Part shown: one piece after another, positions 46,350-56,220 of the stretch
How positions within the stretch are numbered: the first letter of the stretch is position 1
How the letters are laid out: each line of letters starts with the position of its first letter
Origin: Deroplatys truncata
Lineage: Eukaryota > Arthropoda > Insecta > Mantodea > Mantidae
Direction of reading: 5' to 3'
Assembly (NCBI GenBank): GCA_030765065.1
Contig: CM060977.1
Coordinates: 133,676,295-133,740,294 of the forward strand
DNA length: 64,000 bases
Notes under the pieces: model-generated
The model's database searches: none
Told to the model about the DNA's origin: nothing
Seen by the model: only the letters and a program-made list of their open reading frames with translations
Program-made: the position numbers and the translations under genes

Positions 46350-47913
46350 TGTGAACAGCATAACTCAGAAACGAACAGTCGGATAAACACCAAACTTGGT
46401 ATTTAGGTTCAGTATCTTCCAGAGATGCGAAACGAAGGTTTTCAAGAAAATCCCCCACCCCAGACTACCCTTTACATGGAATATTTTTCGAAAATTTTAA
46501 TTTTCTCAAAAATGGCTAACGATTTTGATTAAAACATCATATGTTTAAGATATTGTCATGAGAAATGACATGTATATCTCGAATTTCCTCTCCAAAAGTA
46601 TTCTTCTTTATGAACAACTTTTGCATGACTGGTAAACCATAAGAGATAGACAAAATTTTACTACACAAAAAATGTAGATTGCGTTAAATTACACAATTTA
46701 TGTCATATACATTTTTGTTGTTGAGTGAACCGTTTTCGAGATATTGCTTGTTATTCTCTTAAATTTTCCAATACTTATACATTTTTTCAAATTGGTTATT
46801 CCTTTTTTACTTTCTCTACTACGTATAGTAAGTAGGGGAAGTATTGTATTCCACCCAAAATTTCGATACCGAGATTTCACCGGAAATACATGTTTTGAGA
46901 CCCCCTGAATCCAAAAAAAGCATTTTTGGAAACATGTTCGTGTGTGTGTCTGTCTATCTGTGTGTCTGTGTGTCTGTGTGTGTGTCCGTGAACAGCATAA
47001 CTCAGAAACGAACAGTCGGATAAGCACCAAACTTGGTATTTGGGTTCAGTATCTTCCAAGGATGCGACACGAAGGTTTTCAAGAAAATCCCCCCACCCCA
47101 GAGTACCCTTTACATGGAACATTTTTCGAAAATTTTAATTTTCTCAAAAATGGCTCTAACGATTTTGATTAAAATATCATATGTTTAAGATATTTTTATG
47201 GCAAATAAAATGTATATTTTGAATTTTCTGGGAATGTCTCCAAAAGTATTCTTTATTGTGAACGACTTTTGCATAACTGGTAAACCATAAGAGATAGACA
47301 AAATGGTACTACACAAAAAATGTAGATCGAGTTAAAATACACAATTTATGTCATATACATTTTTTTAGTTGAGTGAACCATTTTCGAGATATTGCTTGTT
47401 ATTTCCTTAAATTTTCCAATACTTATACTTTTTCTCAAATTCGTTATTCAATTTTTATGTCCTGGATATGCAAACAGAATAGAATGCGCCACATAGCAAC
47501 CAGCGCTTAAAAGATTTGACTATCGCTTATAACCTACCATGTTCCCCTTGCATCTACAAGAAAATTAGCAATAAGATTGACATCTCGATATCTCGATTAA
47601 CATGAAGCATATGGAGAATAAACGTTTGTAAAAATAGTTCGTACATGAGTAGAGAAAGTCATGTGAGTGTAGCACATCAGATTTTTTTATGTCCTGGACA
47701 TGCAAAGAGAACGGAATGCGCCACATAGCAACCAGCGGTTAAAATATTTGACTATCGCTTAAAAGCTACCATATTCCCCGTGCATCTACAAGAAAATTAC
47801 CAATAAGATTGACATCTCGATATCTCAATTAACATGAGGCATATGGAGAGTAAGCGTTTGTAAAAATAGTTAGTACAAGAGTAGAGAAGGTCATGTGAGT
47901 GTAACACATCAGA
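46173..47913 (+). mobile_element. HLR copy, split by another HLR at 46809-47681
   Basis: Starts ACTTTCTCTACTACATATAG. The first part runs to AATTGGTTATTCCTTTTTT at 46808. The rest resumes at 47682 as TTTTTTTATGTCCTGGACAT and reaches CACATCAGA at 47913. The family consensus at this point is TTATTCATTTTTTTGTCCTG, so the host sequence is complete apart from an uncertain number of Ts. GT tract at 46306-46349. Confidence 0.95.
46809..47681 (+). mobile_element. HLR copy, full length: reference for family ends
   Basis: 873 bp. Outer repeat ACTTTCTCTACT at 46809-46820 and its exact complement AGTAGAGAAAGT at 47648-47659. The hairpin arms are ATGTG (47661-47665) and CACAT (47673-47677), and the tip is CAGA. 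Just inside the left end CTACTACGTATAGTAAGTAG can form a second small stem. Because the element interrupts a sister copy inside a T-run, both borders are defined without relying on alignment of flanks. Confidence 0.95.
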
Positions 47914-47982
47914 TTTTTTATAAGGTGTGCTGTTTTATATTTTGAACTTTTATTTCACGCAAGTGAAAAATGAATCATTAAG

Positions 47983-49430
47983 CTATTTTTCAACACAGTT
48001 TCCAGTTACATTCGGGCATTTGTCGTACCGCTTCACAAGCTTTGAAATCCCCTTGCATAGAACTCTGTCGCCTGTGATTAGCCACCCGGTGGCGCTCTCT
48101 GTGACCGGCTGATCCGTTTCAAACCGACGTGTACCAAACCATTTCTTCACGTTTAGGAACAGGTGATGATCACTCGGAGCTAAGTCAGGGCTGTAAATGG
48201 TAAAGGTATCACGGAGGGAACCTGGGCAGAACACCGCAAGCTGGCCAGTCGGCCCATTGTGATACCAACGTGACCCCTGGGAGGGAAGGGTGAGGGAAGA
48301 GACCTGAAGGGCGACTAGATCCGGATGCTGACGGGCGCAAGAATGAACGGGCTCCCTAACGTTTCCAGATAGAACGCACCCGACGCCACACGCCACCGCC
48401 CAGCCGGAACCCGCCTGGTCCTACAACCCTGAATCAGTTGACAAGGAAGATGATGGGTGCAGAAGATGGGAGGAAGGAGAGTCGTGGTAGAAGATGAACC
48501 ACCCCAGGATTTGCCTGGCGACCCGGGGAAACCACGATATATCCACGGACCAGAGCGGCCGGTCGCCGCGGATCGATCCCGGTACCTCCCGAATGCGAGC
48601 CAGAGACGTAACCGCCTGCGCCATCCTGCTCTGTAAGTCAGGGCTGTACGCTGGATGATCCGAAATCTCCCACTTGAACTATTTCAGGAGAATTTGAGTG
48701 TATGCAGCAGTATGCAGCTGAGCATTATCGTGAAAGAAAAAACACCAGAACTCAATACCACGTTCTTTTGCTCTAAATTGCTATCCTAAGTTTGATTAAT
48801 GTCTGACAGTAGACGTCAAAGTTCGTTGTCATCGTTCCGTGAACTTCATTAACAATACAGCTTGCTTGGAAAGAAAAATTGGGGGCAGAAGCCAAGAACT
48901 TTTTGTTGAACATGTTATGGTGCATTTTTTGGTTTACGCAAGGAAGGTGGTGTGATCCCATGTCATTGACTGTCGCTTCGTTTCGACGTTCATGTACCAA
49001 GCCCTCGTCTCATCTCCTGTGACAACCTGGCCTAGAATCTCCTCATGGTTTTCAGATAGAATTCTTGGCACACACCAAGTACAAAACTTGCGATAGCTTA
49101 ACTTTATGTCACCACTTCATACAGAACATTCCTCCTGGTTTATGCTTTTGGAGTTCTGAAATTGTAAAACAGCGGTTTTATCTGACTACATTATCCACAT
49201 GCATCCACATTTCGTTCACAACAGACGGGCACCCATTTCGTTCTTCATCACTGATATCAGTGCATCCATCTTGGACTGAAGACACCGATGTCGAACAATA
49301 CTTTCACTCATAGTGTTCTCGTACACTGCAGAATCTCATAATGAATTGCAGCTGTTTTGTTCTCTGCCCACATAAACCGTATTACTGCATGTATCTTACT
49401 CTTCGCGGGAGCTTTTATTTCTGCACACAT
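47983..49430 (-). pseudogene. mariner transposase (DD34D), decayed and SINE-split
   Basis: The N-terminus lies near 49430 (AEIKAPAKSKIHAVIRFMWA). Then frames give SDEERNGCPSVVNEM and CVPRILSENHEEILGQVVTG. First D is in VTGDETRAWYMNVETKRQSM (about 48985), second in HDNAQLHTA (about 48720), third in LAPSDHHLF (about 48165). The end is KRYDKCPNVTGNCVEK and stop at 47983. Several stops and frameshifts. The SINE-B at 48196-48633 sits between SDHPAYSPDL and the third acid. Confidence 0.85.
48196..48633 (-). repeat. SINE-B copy, full length, with target duplication
   Basis: Flanked by the 15-bp direct repeat TAAGTCAGGGCTGTA (48181-48195 and 48634-48648). On the minus strand the head is GAGCAGGATGGCGCAGGCGG (A box TGGCGCAGGCGG), then CTCGCATTCGGGAGGTACC and B-box-like GGGATCGATCC. 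The body has ATATCGTGGTTTCCCCGGG and GCGTTCTATCTGGAAACGTT. Two frames (137 and 67 codons) cross it but are not genes. Confidence 0.92.
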
Positions 49431-49505
49431 TTTATAAGCCTGTTTTGGTGAAAGAAACAGTGAATGCAACCTCATACTGACACTGCCTGGAGCGTGCTGA
49501 ACTAG

Positions 49506-50424
49506 GCTATAAAGCTTTTAACAAAAATGTACTGCACAAATTGCAGGACACACTCCTAACACGTAGACGAAGAAACTATGTTATATGAACATGGGTCTGG
49601 AAACACTTTGTTACATGTTACAACTCATTTTCTCCAACTCATTTACCGTGGTAAACACACACGAACAGAACGTTAGAATCACCACAATCGGCATGTATGG
49701 GCTGACGTCACTCCTCACGCAACTGTCATCAACAAAAATTTTATGTCATTGTTTGGGCCGGCATTGTTGGTGAATATTTGGTAGGGCCTCATGTTCTTCC
49801 ACCCAGGCTCAACGGACAAACCTACCATAATTTCGTAGAGAATATTCTACCTGATCTGTTAGCAGACGTGCCTTTAGGTGTGCGACAAAACATGAATTTC
49901 ATACACGATGCAGCACCTCCTCATTTTAGTGCTAATGTCCGTCGGTTTCTAAATAACAGATTCGGTGACAGATGGATAGATAGAGATGGACAAATTACCT
50001 AGCCTCCAGGCTCCCGGACCTAAATCTACTGGACCTTTATTTGTGGGGGTATTTGAAAGCTCTTGTATATCGAACCCCAGTACCAGATATTCAGAATATC
50101 CGTGCCCGTATAATGGAAGCCTGCGAAACCATACACAATACTCCAGGGATACATCAGCGCATCCGGGATTCACTACGACGGCGGGTTGATGCATGTATGA
50201 ATGCTCACGGAGGGCATATTGAACATCTCTTGTGAGAAAGAGTTGCATGTGATATGCTGGTACATTCTATTTTTGTGTGTTTCCCATGATTAATGAGTTG
50301 GAGAAAATGAGTTGTGACATAGTAACAAAGCGTTCCCAGACCCATGTTCATATGACTTAATTTATTCTTCTACGTGTGAGGAATGTGTCCTGCAATTTGT
50401 GCCCTAAATTTTTGTTACAGCCTG
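49506..50424 (+). mobile_element. Long-TIR mariner-type element L1
   Basis: Inverted repeats of about 140-155 bp: 49506-49660 (CACAAATTGCAGGACACACT, TATGAACATGGGTCTGG, ACTCATTTTCTCCAACTCAT) against 50275-50424. TA lies outside both ends (49504-49505, 50425-50426). Between the repeats is the C-terminal half of a transposase in + orientation. It sits in the 5' region of the decayed mariner. L1 is a label for this window, not the LINE family. Confidence 0.82.
49665..50235 (+). pseudogene. Transposase C-terminal half of long-TIR element, frameshifted
   Basis: Frames in order: NRHVWADVTPHATV, VWAGIVGEYLVGPHVLPPRL, then NMNFIHDAAPPHFSANVRRF with the second D. After a shift comes DLNLLDLYLWGYLKALVYRT with the third D. 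I count 41 residues between them, allowing one frameshift. The end is DACMNAHGGHIEHLL and stop at 50235. The N-terminal DNA-binding half and the first D are absent, deleted together with whatever lay between them and the left repeat. Confidence 0.82.
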
Positions 50425-50912
50425 TATAGCGAATCAAGAATTGCGCTGCAACTGACTCTCCGGCCATTGAATGACAAGATCGGAACTTACTTTCTGACTT
50501 GCTTTCGTATTTGAATGATGTATCCATATATGTTGTGTAACTAAACACTTACTTTTTAATTAGAAATCGTTCATAGCCAAACTGTATTGTGAATAAGGTA
50601 ACTGGGATAGAACAATAGCTTTTTATGTGAATACCTTAACGTACAACGGATATATGTGAATTTGTCATGGGTAGAGGAAGTCGTGTAAGTGTGATAATCG
50701 AATATTTTTGCAAGACACACCTACAAATTTGATTGCATTGTAAACAATTAATGAAATGGACATTAAAATGATTGAAAATCCTACCTATTGGTCATATTGA
50801 ACTGCTTGGGGGATATTATATACGTATTTCCGAAGCTAAAAGAAAAAAATAACAATTTATGAGCCTTGTGCTAAGTATATACAGTTCAAAGGTTGAATAA
50901 GTTGTTGAACCT
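50425..50912. other. Mariner flank, HLR tip, otherwise unassigned
   Basis: The first ~95 bases continue the broken mariner. 50668-50706 (GGGTAGAGGAAGTCGTGTAA) resembles an old + oriented HLR tip. No genes. Confidence 0.35.
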
Positions 50913-51710
50913 TGTAGCGGGAAACAGTGCTGTGCGCTATTTGTAGCGCGAAATCGTCGATCCTTGGGTTGATGTTGCAGTGTTCTTCCTCGGCTATGGA
51001 TGCTAGTCGTTTGTGCGTATTCCATTACTAACTTTTCCTACCTATATCTAATTCTTAATTCTCAGGTTATTGTGAGTGTGCAATTTTCCCTTAATGAAGT
51101 TTATTCACAATTGACATAATTATGGGCGGCTAGCTTTTCCCATTATTATAATCCCACCACTTTAAATTAGTCAGAAGCCTAGCTATCCGCACACGCACTC
51201 TTACCCGTATGAACACACGTGCATTTGCTAAGAGCGTAGCACCTCGTGCCGTCGAAATTCTAGATGAGATCAAGAGAGAGAGAGTGGGTTGTGGGGCCTT
51301 GTTTGCTCTTATATACCTGAGCCTAGTGACGCTCACCTCTGCGTTTAAAAATTTAACGACGTTTCCAATTGGTCCTCCGACAGCGTTACCTTAACTTGTA
51401 TGAGAATATGTTGCTTCAAACCCGTGCGCTTAAGCGTCACCCTGGCGCGTTGTGAAGCGGGTGCAATACGTCCGTCTCTTTCTTTTCACTATCTGTCTCT
51501 TTATATTTCTCAGTATCGTTAGTGGTTCCCTGCTTGTTGGCTTGGTGAAAGGTATGCTCTACTTAGGATTATGCTTTACCTGGAGTTTTTGCTAGCTCGC
51601 CCGTTTCTTACAATCAGCGCTGTACAAATGTTAGATTTTGAATATTTTAACATGTTAGTGAATTATATTATTACTGTACAATTCTTATATGTATGATATA
51701 TCCCCTTTCA
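50913..51710 (+). repeat. Solo LTR, family LTR-B, copy 2
   Basis: 798 bp from TGTAGCGGGAAACAG to ATATCCCCTTTCA, with an exact ACCT duplication (50909-50912, 51711-51714). TATA box CTTATATACCTGAGCC near 51309. It shares internal blocks with 27351-28154 over its full length (CACACGTGCAT, GAGCCTAGTGACGCTCACC, AATTGGTCCTCCGACAGCG). No internal retrotransposon part adjoins. Confidence 0.8.
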
Positions 51711-52093
51711 ACCTACAACGCTTTGTTTTGAAATGCAATTCCATTTTATATATTAGACTAAAAACTTGCTTATGTTCTGTCATATGTACAGCCTGCCTTA
51801 CTGCGTGTACTCATATCTCCGCGTTTAAGGCCTAAAGAAAACCTTACTCATGGGAACTAGTAGGCTCGGACATTTGTGCTAAAAAATTGGGATAAAGGAT
51901 TTACTTCTAAGTAAGATTAAAATATAGTCTTTTTACGTTTGCAGGCAGCACTCGACCCGGTTTTATCTGCCTGTCAGTGACCCTTGACTGCTATTGTTTT
52001 GCATTCTTTGTAGTGATAAGGTTTGAGCGTTGATAACTTGAAGCAAACTGCTTGAGAATACCTATGCCTGATGATAAAACACACACACATATA
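51711..52093. other. Unassigned stretch
   Basis: Nothing recognised. Confidence 0.3.
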
Positions 52094-52906
52094 TGGGATG
52101 TTAAAAACAATTATTTTCTATTTTGAGAGGTGGACCAAAACATGAAAAAATGTCCAGTAAACATGGGCTTTAAACTGCATGCCTTAAGAGCTAAGAGCAC
52201 TTGTTCATCTTTGCTACTGTAAAACATCTCTTCTACCGCAAGCTCTTTGCTACTACGTATGAGCTACAAAATGGCGGAAACAAATGAGGACACATCACTC
52301 TGTTACTGTGAAACAATATAGCTTCTGATGTGATCTACTTTCGATTACATACGACCTGAACCATCGCTAAAGGAGGCACTCAATATAGTGCCCATTCATA
52401 GTAAGGCATGCTTCTGTCTGACGTCTTAGGGAATCACGCACTCTCTGAAAGACTCCAGTTTGGTCACGAATGCTCTGGCAGGCATTGATTACCCCTTCCT
52501 CTAGTGTTTGTACATCAATGGGGGTTGTATACACCAAAGATTTCAAGTTAAAACTACAATGTAAAAATCATTTCACAAACTTATCAAAACACAAACTGAT
52601 TCCATTAGAACTAATAAGAATATGCGCTGCACTTATCCAGAGCTGTGAATACGGTTTACAGCAACAACACTAAAATGTGTTATATGTTATCCATAGACAA
52701 TAAAAGAGTGATGTGTCCTTATTTGTGTAGGTCGTACGTAATAGCGAAGAGCTTGCAGTAGAAATATGTTTCACAGTAGCGAAGATAAACACGTGCTCCT
52801 AACTCTTAAGGTGTGCATTTTATAACCCATGTTTACTGAATATTTTTTTCTTGCTTTGTTCCACACTACCACCCCTCAAAATATGGAATACCTTTTTAAC
52901 ACCCGG
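52094..52906 (-). mobile_element. Long-TIR mariner-type element L2
   Basis: Inverted repeats of about 215-230 bp: from TGGGATGTTAAAAACAA at 52094 to ACACATCACTCTGTTA near 52306, against CCGGGTGTTAAAAAGG inwards from 52906. They share AGTAAACATGGG, CCTTAAGAG and GCAAGCTCTT. TA lies outside each end (52092-52093, 52907-52908). Only a transposase C-terminus remains inside. Confidence 0.8.
52367..52537 (-). pseudogene. Transposase C-terminal fragment in long-TIR element L2
   Basis: Minus strand: VYTTPIDVQTLEEGVINACQ, then SIRDQTGVFQRVRDSLRRQT and MNGHYIECLL before the stop. It aligns with the C-terminus at 50050-50235 (YRTPVPDIQNIRARIMEACE ... GGHIEHLL), so both long-TIR elements derive from related transposases. 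No catalytic residues present. Confidence 0.8.
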
Positions 52907-53860
52907 TATATACATTTGGAGGGCGCAAACCTTGAAACAATGTTTTCCTACTGCAAATGCATAACACATTTTATTCGTTCGGACGATGAATAAAGTATAT
53001 AGATAAATGATGAATGATGTAATACCTACAAAACTATATATACTGTGCGGACGCTATTATTTTTAATTATAACTATTGAAATAAGTCTATTTTCTGCTTA
53101 TCAGAAAGCTTAGTAAATGAAGTTAATATTTTAGGCAGTGATTCAACTTGAAATGGGACACAGATGGAATATTTTCGGATACACGTAATACAAACACACA
53201 CATGAAATGTTTAAGCATTTTGACATAAATTAAGTAACTGTATATTGTAAAATAACATTTGGTTTAATGGCAGATACCTTCGTAATATAAATGGTATTTT
53301 ATGGCAACTATTTATACCCTTGTTTAAATTGGGTATGCTATTTCAGCAGGTTACGATATCATATTTTGAGATTAAATATTTATGTTATTGAAAACTGAAG
53401 AGATTTGAAAAGTTATTTATTATCTTTATCAGCTATCTTTACCTGCTTTAGCTGTGACAATAGTTTCTCTACTACCTTGTTTAGCTATTACATCTTTAAA
53501 TCTTCAAAAAGATTACTTCAACAAAGTGCCCAGTGTCGTTTTTAAAACATGACACAACTGTTGGTATATTGATCCCACTTATTGCTTGTTTCTAGATAAC
53601 ATTTACATTCACATTATCCTCCGCAGCACATAAAATACCTACTCACTATGCCGTGAAGGACTTTACTACAGAAGAAATGCTGTAAGGAATATTAGATCGA
53701 GAGAAACTGCAAATGTCTTCAATAGTCGTTGTGAGAAACTTCTAACACGTGCATTGCCTACTCCTGGTGTGTCTATGTAGGTCACACGTTGCTCAGCAAG
53801 AGAGCTCCATCTTCCAGTTGTATTCATCCGGTGAGACAAGTGCACAGAATACGTATACTA
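52907..53860. other. Unassigned AT-rich stretch
   Basis: Nothing recognised on either strand. Confidence 0.3.
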
Positions 53861-55128
53861 CAGGGTGATTTATGAAAAACTGACACATTTATTTAATTCT
53901 TTCAAAACGGGTTATGCTAGCAACAACTTATTATACCTGACTGAAATGCAGAGGAATTTTTGGGAGATTATTCACCTCTATTGCAAATGTTGAAAATATC
54001 CTCCATCCTGCATAAGGCACAACTCAACACGTCGTGCCATGTTACTGGCACCTCGTTGGAGGACTCTGTTGTCAATAGCTTGAATCTCCTGTGTGTTGTT
54101 GTGCTTCAGATCGTCTAATGTCTGGGGACGTGTGGCATAAACCTTGTTTTTAAATAACCCCATAGAAAGAAGGCCGGCGATGTCAAATCCGGAGATCTCG
54201 GTGGCCACAGGTTCTTGGAAATTATGCTCTACATCGTGTAGTGCTCAGAAAACTCCATGAAAATCCGTCGGTACTCTACAGTGTTCACATTGTTTTAAAC
54301 AAAATTGGTCCCACTATTCTCTGTGCGGATATTGCGCACCAAACTCCGATTTTAACAGGGTGCATAGGTGCTTCATGAATAACATGTGGATTTTCGCTGG
54401 CCCAATAGCGCGAGTTATTTGAGTTCACAGCCAGATAAATGGAATCCTGCTTCATCTGTGAACCATATGATGGACAATATGGTAGGATTCTGCACAATGA
54501 ACGCCTGAAACCAACGTCAATAATTCAGTCATCTATCCTTATCTAGTTCCTGTAACTGATGCACAACCGTAATCATATACGGCTTTAGGCCTGCACTTTT
54601 CACAGCTCTCTGACACATTGGGTAGCTGTACCCTGTCTCCTGCGACAAACGTCTTAATGATTTTTTTTTGGGTGACTGATCCAGTCGTGCTCTTACGTCA
54701 AAAACAACCGTGGGAAGCCTAGATGAACGAGTTTTGCCTTTTTCACTCACCAGAGATCCAGTTGTTTCCAATGTGTTTACCAGTCCCAGTATTGTGTTTC
54801 TTTGGGGAGGATTCCGAACACCAAATTCTCTCTAGTATGCCCTTTGAGTAGGTGTAATTGAATTCGTAATCCAGTATTGCTTTACAAGCAGGAGTCGTTC
54901 ATTTAATGTGTACTCTATTTTCGCGTTGACTAGAACAATATATTAAAAACAATTGCCTACAATAAAACTAACGATTACGAATAAAACATGAACATCTGCA
55001 CATATAGTGACAGGCAATCGAAACTCCAGAGCTTTCTGTTTAAATTGGTGCTATAATTGGGACATTGAGTGAATTTCGAACAGAATAATTAAAGAAAGAA
55101 ATGTGTCAGTTGTTCATAAACCACCCTG
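53861..55128 (-). mobile_element. mariner-type transposon M38, copy 2
   Basis: Left end CAGGGTGATTTATGAAAAAC after TA; right end inverted CAGGGTGGTTTATGAACAAC. The right flank is CACTAA rather than TA, so the duplication is decayed or the end is a base or two off. Confidence 0.87.
53978..54931 (-). pseudogene. M38 transposase, second catalytic Asp deleted
   Basis: Same gene as 16185-17224. N-terminal METTGSLVSEKGKTRSSRLP and KSLRRLSQETGYSYPMCQRA are present. Near 54214-54215 (GGAAATTATGCTCTACATCG) about 89 bp found in copies 1 and 3 are missing. Those bases encode YFQQDGATCHTS with the second aspartate. DFHGVF-like and NTAEYRR frames are shifted. Nonsense and indels elsewhere. Confidence 0.85.
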
Positions 55129-56220
55129 CACTAACACCAATTCAAACAAAATTTTATGTCGTATTATTTCAGAAATGCAAAACACGTTGGTACGTGGATC
55201 GATACTGGAGACCGCAACGCTACTTTCTTTCAATACAGGGGTAGCCACAGTAGGGTTGTTTCGCCGCTCTATTGCGGTTCCTAAAAATTCCTGATGTGTC
55301 TGTAAGTGATGTTGCCTTTAAGTTTTCTCCATGATTAGAGCTTATCAAACATTCCTTAAAGAAACAGGCGAATGTTTCGCTTGAGTTCACAAACTCTCAG
55401 TGGCTGTTAGATTGGCGTTTTTCACAAATGTTGAACATTTACAATCACTAACCTTTAATTGCAAGCTAAGAATTACCTTATTTCAGATCTATCACAGACT
55501 GTTCTCGTCTTCCAGAGTAAAGTAAGACTCTTAGGGAAGACTTTAGTACTGAATGCTTTCTTACTTCATTTCCTTGAAACAAATTGGATAATCTTTCTGG
55601 AAACAAAGGATTATTATATAAATTAAATAGTCTGGCGGAAGAAACGAATAAAATATTTAATAGCTTCTTTGCTTCTTTGGAAAAGTCCTTTCTTCTTGAT
55701 GTAATGAAAAATGCATGGCCTGTTTCAAAGCTAATTGTAATTGACCTTCCAGCTGTAGCTTTGGAGCTGTGGAGATTAAACAGAAAGAAGGACTAAAACG
55801 TTGAAACTAAGTGGGTGTTCTACCATTTAATTTTGAAAATAAGAATCTGAACGAAAGTTAAAAATTAAAATATTATACCAGAGGATCTCCATTTTCGGAT
55901 AGCTCATTCGTTTGACACATTGCAATCGAGATGCTTTTATGATGCATATTTAAATGAACTTATTCGAACTGCCTTAGCTAGTCACCAACCGGATGTCAGG
56001 CAGCGGACAGCTCAAATCGACACCCGAAAAAAGGTGCAATATAATTTGTGTTGCATAAAAATATTCAGTGATGTTTTCAACGAATCACGGTTTACGACAT
56101 AAATGTCTGGTAATTAAAAGTACTATTAGGGTCTATTATGGGTTTCATTTTAATTTGCAATACCCGAAATTAAGCGTGGCTCTCTTCAAAGTTTTTCTCG
56201 TAGATTGCGGCTCCTAAATA
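55129..56220. other. Unassigned stretch
   Basis: Frames at 55103-55294, 55584-55796 and 55920-56102 have no motifs. No terminal repeats recognised. Confidence 0.3.

Larger units (their letters stand above)
47925..50520 (-). mobile_element. mariner element broken by a SINE and by a second transposon
   Basis: The transposase gene (47983-49430) and its upstream region continue on the far side of the insert at 49506-50424 (GCAACTGACTCTCCGGCC, ATGACAAGATCGGAAC). The terminal repeats were not found, so the limits are approximate. It starts about 12 bp after the HLR ending at 47913. Confidence 0.6.

Noticed and set aside
48196..48633. GC-rich 137-codon frame as a host gene exon
   Set aside because: The segment is a SINE-B with a 15-bp target duplication inserted in a mariner gene; the frame is fortuitous and mixes SINE and transposase.
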